A stretch of DNA of 7,793 bases from Bacteroidales bacterium. Its GTDB lineage: Bacteria; Bacteroidota; Bacteroidia; Bacteroidales; WCHB1-69. The DNA is taken from contig JAAYQB010000074.1 in the NCBI GenBank assembly GCA_012519525.1, positions 1 through 7,793 of the forward strand, read 5' to 3'. The translations under genes were made by a program, and so were the position numbers. A model generated the notes under the pieces. It saw only the letters and a program-made list of their open reading frames with translations, was not told where the DNA came from and ran no database searches. Shown in pieces: positions 6,069 through 7,793 of the stretch (position 1 is its first letter; every line of letters starts with the position of its first letter).

Positions 6069-7316
6069 TTAGCATTTGCTTTCAGTTATTTCTTTTGGAT
6101 TATCTCTTTGAAAAGCACGGATTTCAAAATAATCCAATGTTGACAATATATGGTCGAAAATATCGGATTGTATGTTTTCGTATTCCAACCAATTGGTAGT
6201 GGCGGTAAAACAGTAAATTTCAAGAGGCAAGCCGTATTCGTTAGGCGGCAATTGACGTACCATAATCATGGCATCTTTGCGTAATCGCTTATTTGATTTT
6301 AAATATTCTTGTATATAAATACGCAGCACTCCCACATTGGTAAGATGTCGTCCGTTAGGACCATACACAAGTGCGCTTTCCGATTGATTTTCAGCCTCTA
6401 ATTCTTTTTCTTTCTGTTCGATATAATCTTTAATTAAATGGATTTTTTTAAATTTCTCAAGCATTTCAGGCGTACATTGTTTAATGGTTGTAACATCTAT
6501 ATTGATAGCTCGCTTAATTCTTCTCATTTCCTTTTCTTGCATTCCACGCCAATTTTTCACCGAATTATTGAGTAATTGTTTAACGGGTACGGTTGAAATG
6601 GTATTGTCGAAATTTCTTATTTTAGCCGAAACAAGATTGACTTCTTCCACTGTACCGCTTACCCCAAAATTATCGAGATCTATCCAATCTCCATTACGAA
6701 TAATATCATTGGTAGACAACTGAATACTGCTAACAAAACCCGTAATCGTATCTTGAAAAACCAATAGCAAAACCGCCGAAAAAGCTCCCAATCCCGCCAA
6801 AAGCCCTACAGGTGATTTGTTAATAATAATAGAAACAATCAAAATAAGAGAAATTAACCAAAAAATAACGGCTACAATTTGCACATAACTTTTAATAGGT
6901 TTATCTTTTGTCCCTTCTCGTTGCAACAAAATAATAGCAACAGCATTTAAAAAATAAATAACTATCAAAGTGCAATTAATAACTATATAGATATTGATAA
7001 GTGCCGTTAAAAACAATTCGGAAGAACTGCCGATAGGAAAGCATTCGCCTATCATTTTTTTAATAAACAATGCAGGCAAAAATATTGCTACCTGATTAAA
7101 AAATTTTGTTTCTACCAATGCTTGTTTCCATTCCGATTTACTGATATTAATACGCACTAATCGAAGTATAATGAAACGCAAAATATAGTAGAGTATCGCT
7201 CCCAATATAAACAAACTCACCGCTATTATTAGTAATGCGATTATTTTTGAGTAAGTATAATTTAAGCCTACTGAAGTAAAAAAATCTATTAAAAACGTTC
7301 TAATCCACTGTAACAT
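6069..7316 (-). CDS. ybdG: MscS-family mechanosensitive channel, YbdG-like (415 aa)
   Basis: It is predicted to be an inner-membrane channel that opens under membrane tension and protects against osmotic shock. Hydrophobic segments lie at about 24-50, 73-90, 102-131, 143-165 and 169-199; the last, GLLAGLGAFSAVLLLVFQDT onward, has the Gly/Ala-rich pattern of the MscS pore helix. The cytoplasmic MscS beta domain follows: QLSTNDIIRNGDWIDL (199-214), GTVEEVNLVSAKIRNFDNTISTVP (221-244), NSVKNWRGM (251-259). The long C-terminal part includes RRIKRAINIDVTTI (265-278), MVRQLPPNEYGLPLEIYCFT (352-371) and WLEYENIQSDIFDHI (376-390). These blocks match E. coli YbdG (MscM) closely, and the length is the same as I recall for that protein. 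The ATG start is preceded by AT-rich DNA without a Shine-Dalgarno. It has its own well-formed promoter and may be co-transcribed with hydE 24 nt downstream. Confidence 0.93.
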   Translation of the reverse strand: MLQWIRTFLIDFFTSVGLNYTYSKIIALLIIAVSLFILGAILYYILRFIILRLVRINISKSEWKQALVETKFFNQVAIFLPALFIKKMIGECFPIGSSSELFLTALINIYIVINCTLIVIYFLNAVAIILLQREGTKDKPIKSYVQIVAVIFWLISLILIVSIIINKSPVGLLAGLGAFSAVLLLVFQDTITGFVSSIQLSTNDIIRNGDWIDLDNFGVSGTVEEVNLVSAKIRNFDNTISTVPVKQLLNNSVKNWRGMQEKEMRRIKRAINIDVTTIKQCTPEMLEKFKKIHLIKDYIEQKEKELEAENQSESALVYGPNGRHLTNVGVLRIYIQEYLKSNKRLRKDAMIMVRQLPPNEYGLPLEIYCFTATTNWLEYENIQSDIFDHILSTLDYFEIRAFQRDNPKEITESKC

Positions 7317-7346
7317 AATATTTTATTTTTTAACATTAATATGCTA

Positions 7347-7377
7347 CAAAAGTAAATGTTTTTTCTTAAAATTTCAA
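7347..7377 (-). promoter_or_regulatory. Bacteroidota-type promoter for ybdG (TTG-N20-TACTTTTG)
   Basis: On the minus strand TTG (7377-7375) is followed after 20 nt by TACTTTTG (7354-7347), fitting the -33/-7 consensus of the Bacteroidota primary sigma factor. Transcription would begin near 7341, about 25 nt before the ybdG ATG. It is the best promoter in the window. Confidence 0.7.
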
Positions 7378-7440
7378 TGTAATATCACTATTATAAAAAA
7401 TAAAACTATTTCTCTTGTTAGTAAACCTTCAATAACCCGC

Positions 7441-7563
7441 CGGCAGATTGAGCTTGTCGAAATCTTTGCGTCCTTTGCGGTTGAAAAGGTAAAATGAACA
7501 ATTACGAATAAACAATTAAAAATTACGAATTGACGCTTCGAGTACTTCGACAAGCTCAGTAAC
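7441..7563. repeat. Intergenic repeat mosaic framed by a 13-bp inverted repeat
   Basis: TGAGCTTGTCGAA (7449-7461) recurs exactly inverted as TTCGACAAGCTCA (7546-7558), framing a 110-bp unit. Inside are a TTTGCG doublet (7465-7470 and 7474-7479), AACAATTA twice (7497-7504, 7511-7518) and AATTACGAAT twice (7500-7509, 7521-7530); CTTCGA recurs at 7536-7541 and 7545-7550. From memory, words such as TTCGACAAGCTCAG and CTTTGCGTCCTTTGCGG recur between genes in many Bacteroidota genomes, so this is likely a REP- or MITE-like repeat. No target-site duplication and no transposase are visible. A minus-strand frame across it (7374-7586) appears to be a translation of the repeat rather than a gene. Confidence 0.6.
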
Positions 7564-7699
7564 CAAGCCTCAGCGTCCACTAACAACCCTTCTAAAGCGA
7601 GCTTATTGCGTTGTAGGTTAAGTGCATTTTTTAATTATTTCGTTTCGCAAAGATAGTGTTTTTTTAATTTCACTAACAATAAATTTTCGTCATAAGCGA
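7564..7699. other. Non-coding stretch right of the repeat
   Basis: It contains a minus-strand promoter-like site and, just downstream, an 11-codon frame (7627-7592, ATG to TAG, MHLTYNAISSL) too short to call a gene. Together with 7317-7440, which holds only the ybdG promoter, and the repeat mosaic, this makes up the gene-free right end of the window. I see no tRNA or other RNA gene. Confidence 0.45.
7648..7679 (-). promoter_or_regulatory. Promoter-like site TTG-N21-TATCTTTG facing the repeat mosaic
   Basis: On the minus strand TTG (7679-7677) and TATCTTTG (7655-7648) are separated by 21 nt, close to the Bacteroidota consensus. Transcription would start near 7641 and run through the repeat mosaic towards ybdG. 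It could drive a small RNA, provide a second and longer ybdG leader, or be left over from a lost gene. Confidence 0.45.
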
Positions 7700-7748
7700 C
7701 AAAAATAATATAAAAGAGAGTGTTCTTTCTCTCTTGAACACCCTCTCT
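7700..7748 (-). terminator. Rho-independent terminator for a minus-strand gene beyond the right edge
   Basis: Read on the minus strand, the arms 7748-7736 and 7725-7715 pair (AGAGAG with CTCTCT and TGTTC with GAACA, with two unpaired bases in one arm) around a 10-nt loop, followed by the T-rich tract TTTTATATTATTTTT. On the plus strand no T-tract follows, so it is oriented for minus-strand transcripts. The gene it serves lies outside the window. Confidence 0.65.
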
Positions 7749-7793
7749 AAGATAATAGGCTTTCCTTTTCCTTAATTTTTTTATAAAAATTTT

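Noticed and set aside
7500..7530. Short repeats AATTACGAAT considered as a CRISPR or integron-like array.
   Set aside because: There are only two 10-bp copies 21 nt apart, with no conserved longer repeat and no cas or integrase gene.
7374..7586. Minus-strand 70-codon open frame across the repeat mosaic.
   Set aside because: It starts at TTG and its sequence is largely the translation of the intergenic repeats (LSLSKYSK, TAKDAKIST); such frames are typical spurious annotations, and it overlaps the ybdG promoter.
7610..7793. Minus-strand frame open from the right edge to a TAA near 7617, possibly the C-terminus of an off-window gene.
   Set aside because: It passes through the terminator hairpin, its T-tract and a promoter-like site, and the translation is low-complexity; the off-window gene more likely ends beyond the right edge.

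Overview
The window is about 7.8 kb of AT-rich chromosomal DNA, almost certainly from a member of the Bacteroidota and probably an anaerobic, Bacteroidales-like one. Three things point there. Several genes are preceded by the phylum's -7 promoter element TAnnTTTG, and none has a clear Shine-Dalgarno sequence. The left-edge gene is a Bacteroidota-type 'putative porin'. The RluB protein carries a long Lys/Arg-rich N-terminal extension of the kind common in this phylum. A HydE maturase implies [FeFe]-hydrogenase-based H2 metabolism, and an Fe-type superoxide dismutase implies tolerance of some oxygen. The species cannot be named from this sequence.

Layout. Positions 1-2645 hold three minus-strand genes, read right to left: sodB, a family-2-like glycosyltransferase, and a putative outer-membrane porin that runs off the left edge. 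The gaps are 69 and 12 nt, so they may form one transcription unit. Positions 2646-3037 are an AT-rich divergent promoter region serving sodB leftwards and rluB rightwards; it contains a perfect 16-bp palindrome near the predicted rluB transcription start. Positions 3038-4996 hold the plus-strand pair rluB and dapF, with no base between the rluB stop and the dapF start. Positions 4998-7316 hold a second minus-strand pair, ybdG then hydE, with a 24-nt gap. hydE converges on dapF with a single intervening base. Positions 7317-7793 are non-coding: a good ybdG promoter, a mosaic of short repeats framed by a 13-bp inverted repeat, a second promoter-like site, and a minus-strand rho-independent terminator for a gene beyond the right edge.

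Function. The genes are mostly housekeeping and do not form one pathway: rRNA pseudouridylation, diaminopimelate/lysine and peptidoglycan precursor synthesis, superoxide removal, hydrogenase cofactor assembly, mechanosensitive osmoprotection, glycosylation and outer-membrane transport. I found no evidence of a novel multi-gene system, CRISPR array, phage, toxin-antitoxin pair or transposase. The parts most worth a second look are the right-hand repeat mosaic with its associated promoter, the palindrome in front of rluB, and hydE sitting apart from hydF, hydG and any hydrogenase gene.
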